Of a stretch of DNA of 64,000 nt, positions 62,443 through 64,000 are shown piece by piece; within the stretch, counting starts at the first letter, position 1, and each line of letters starts with the position of its first letter. The notes below the pieces were generated by a model. It saw only the letters and a list, made by a program, of their open reading frames with translations. It was not told the DNA's origin and made no database searches. The stretch lies in the NCBI RefSeq assembly GCF_051200875.1, contig NZ_CP195191.1, forward strand, positions 3,720,001-3,784,000. The letters are read 5' to 3'. The translations under genes and the position numbers were made by a program. The DNA is from Pseudotabrizicola sp051200875. Its GTDB lineage: Bacteria > Pseudomonadota > Alphaproteobacteria > Rhodobacterales > Rhodobacteraceae.

Positions 62443-63756
62443 CTATTGTGCAGCGCCCATCATCGTATTGGGCAAAAGCAAAGCTATCTGGGGGAAGAGG
62501 ATCAACAGCCCAACAAGGGCAAGCATCGACAAGAGGAACGGCCAGACACCCCGGAAGATCTCTGAGAGTTCGACATGTGGTGCAACCGACTTGACGATGA
62601 ACACGTTGATCCCAACAGGCGGGGTGATCAGACCTGTTTCCAGCATGATCACGACAAGGACGCCAAACCAGATCGGGTCAAAGCCGAGGGAGGTGATGAC
62701 CGGAAAGAAAATCGGCATGGTTAGCACCAGCATCGCGAACCCTTCCATGAAGCATCCAAGGATCAGGAAGGTCACAAGGATCATCAACAGCACACCATAG
62801 GGGCCGACGGGCAGTGCTGTCAGCATACGCCCGACAAGTCCGGGAATGTCACTTAACGCCAGAAACGGTCCCAAAAGATGGGCCGCAATGAGTATCAGCA
62901 TGACAACAGCGGTGGTCGCGACGCTGTCTTTCAACGCGCGAAGGAAGGCGTCTAGGGTCAGATGGCGGGTGAAGAGGCCGTAGAGGATTGACAGAAACGC
63001 CCCGACGGCCGCGGCCTCGGTCACCGAAAAGAAACCGCCATAGATGCCTCCGATCGTCAGTGTAACAAGCACGATCAGCGGCAAGGCGCCAAAGGTTGCA
63101 ACCCAACGCTCCTTCCACGTCGAAACAGGACCCTTCGGCCCAAGTGCCGGGTTGAGCGTGGTGAGAATGAGGATCGTCGAGATAAAAAGAGCCATCAGCA
63201 GCAACCCCGGCAGCACACCGGCCAGGAACAGGCGGCCGATGGATTGCTGGGTCAGGATGGCGTAAAGGACAAAACCTGTTGAGGGCGGGATCAGAATGCC
63301 CAACGTTCCGCCCGCAGCTACAGAGCCGCAAGACAAGCGCGGGGAATAGTTGAACCGCTCCATTTCGCCCAGTGAAACCCGGCCCATGGTCAGGGCAGAG
63401 GCAACAGAAGACCCCGAAAGTGCCGCAAACCCGCCCGAGCCAATGACAGTTGCAGAGGCAAGGCCGCCGCGCCAATGGCCGATCCAGGCATAGGCGGCCT
63501 CGTACAGCTTGCGCGAAAGACCGCTTTCCGTGGCGATATTGCCCATAAGAATGAAAAGCGGGATCACAACGAGTTCGGGGTTCGACGCGAGTGTGAAGCT
63601 TTCCGAAGACAAAAGCCCCATCGCTGCATTCCAACCGTTCAGGGCCCAGATGCCGATGAAACCGACAAGGAACATGCAAAAAGCAACGGGAATGCGCAGG
63701 AAGAGCATGACCAGAAGAACGGCTATGCCGATCAATCCGTAGCTTGTTGGGGTCAA
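62443..63756 (-). CDS. TRAP transporter large permease (DctM family)
   Basis: 437 residues, about 12 membrane helices. It couples substrate uptake to a Na/H gradient. Family segments include FMLVLTMPIFFPVI-like (MLVLTMPIFFPVITSLGFDP) and ETGLITPPVGINVFIVK. The ATG overlaps the stop of the small permease (ATGA). The substrate-binding protein would be further right, outside the window, so the substrate is unknown. Confidence 0.93.
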   Translation of the reverse strand: MTPTSYGLIGIAVLLVMLFLRIPVAFCMFLVGFIGIWALNGWNAAMGLLSSESFTLASNPELVVIPLFILMGNIATESGLSRKLYEAAYAWIGHWRGGLASATVIGSGGFAALSGSSVASALTMGRVSLGEMERFNYSPRLSCGSVAAGGTLGILIPPSTGFVLYAILTQQSIGRLFLAGVLPGLLLMALFISTILILTTLNPALGPKGPVSTWKERWVATFGALPLIVLVTLTIGGIYGGFFSVTEAAAVGAFLSILYGLFTRHLTLDAFLRALKDSVATTAVVMLILIAAHLLGPFLALSDIPGLVGRMLTALPVGPYGVLLMILVTFLILGCFMEGFAMLVLTMPIFFPVITSLGFDPIWFGVLVVIMLETGLITPPVGINVFIVKSVAPHVELSEIFRGVWPFLLSMLALVGLLILFPQIALLLPNTMMGAAQ

Positions 63757-64000
63757 AGGTCCGTCTCCGTGGAATTGATGCGGATGTCACGGCGATAGAC
63801 CGCCAGTTCCACGGCCCGCAACAACATGGCAAGACCGGTAAAGGCCGAGATTAGGGCCAGCGCCCATTGGAACCACGCCTTCGGCAAAAGCAGCAGGTTT
63901 GTCTTGATGTTCAGCATCACGCTTAGCTTTGCGCTGTCGTAAACGGCCCAAGCGATGAACAGAAAGATCACCCCACCAAGCAGCGCAGTGAAGATGTCGA
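63753..64000 (-). CDS. TRAP transporter small permease (DctQ family), partial
   Basis: C-terminal part of about 82 codons, open to the right edge; the N-terminus is outside. Two membrane helices are visible (near GGVIFLFIAWAVYDSAKL and QWALALISAFTGLAMLL). The stop overlaps the large-permease start (ATGA), the standard DctQM order. Confidence 0.85.
   Translation of the reverse strand, partial: DIFTALLGGVIFLFIAWAVYDSAKLSVMLNIKTNLLLLPKAWFQWALALISAFTGLAMLLRAVELAVYRRDIRINSTETDL

Noticed and set aside
61260..62594. Plus-strand frame of 444 codons opposite the sorbosone-dehydrogenase-like gene
   Set aside because: Antisense to a propeller protein; no domain.
1..64000. CRISPR arrays, tRNA or rRNA genes, insertion sequences, prophage
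   Set aside because: No regularly spaced repeats, cloverleaf sequences, transposases or phage proteins were recognised by reading; a tRNAscan or IS search could still find weak cases.

Overview
The window looks like a stretch of chromosome from an alphaproteobacterium of the Rhodobacterales (Rhodobacter/Paracoccus/roseobacter type). The evidence is moderately high GC, frequent GTG and TTG starts, dense head-to-tail genes with 4-nt overlaps, and lineage-typical families (DUF1513, DUF2927, DUF3572, DUF983, a Hint-domain protein, a Paracoccus-style soxRSVWXYZABCDEFGH locus). I cannot name a genus. No rRNA, tRNA, CRISPR array, insertion sequence or phage gene was recognised.

Layout. 1-6.7 kb is mostly housekeeping: the 5' part of aspS, a secreted lipase-like hydrolase, a Nudix protein, a GreA/B-like factor, dtd, a PfkB sugar kinase, purC and an MltB-type lytic transglycosylase. 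6.8-12.2 kb is one minus-strand envelope/stress cluster (zinc-ribbon membrane protein, SPFH-GYF protein, DUF2927 lipoprotein, TelA, XpaC, and a 27-residue membrane peptide overlapping xpaC). rluB and tadA follow. 14.2-19.1 kb is an imelysin iron module: imelysin, di-heme oxidoreductase, second imelysin, DUF1513.

19.3-26.4 kb is a nonulosonic (sialic) acid locus: neuB, two sulfotransferases, neuC, two tandem KdtA/WaaA-like transferases and neuA, which overlaps metG. An orphan imuA, an aldo/keto reductase, two small lipoproteins, a regulator divergent from a desaturase, a second Nudix gene and a DUF983 protein follow. 34.6-36.7 kb holds an EF-hand protein beside an ECF sigma factor, a probable anti-sigma factor and a CnrX/ZraP-like periplasmic sensor. 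36.8-44.5 kb is rich in c-di-GMP signalling: a PleD-like cyclase, and an H-NOX-like sensor overlapping an HNOBA-GGDEF cyclase. The H-NOX has lost its heme-ligand histidine. DUF3572, a HAD phosphatase, an MttB-family protein and a DUF4153 protein lie between.

44.5-58.3 kb is a complete thiosulfate oxidation (Sox) locus. A YeeE-type sulfur transporter, soxR and soxS are on the minus strand; soxVWXYZABCDEFGH are on the plus strand. SoxXA couples thiosulfate to the SoxY-SoxZ carrier, SoxB hydrolyses sulfate off, SoxCD oxidises the sulfane sulfur, SoxV/SoxW/SoxS supply reductant, and SoxE/SoxF are electron-transfer or sulfide-related accessories. SoxR should repress the locus until persulfides form. 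A Hint-domain protein, a second YeeE-type transporter, a sorbosone-dehydrogenase-like protein and a truncated TRAP transporter close the window.
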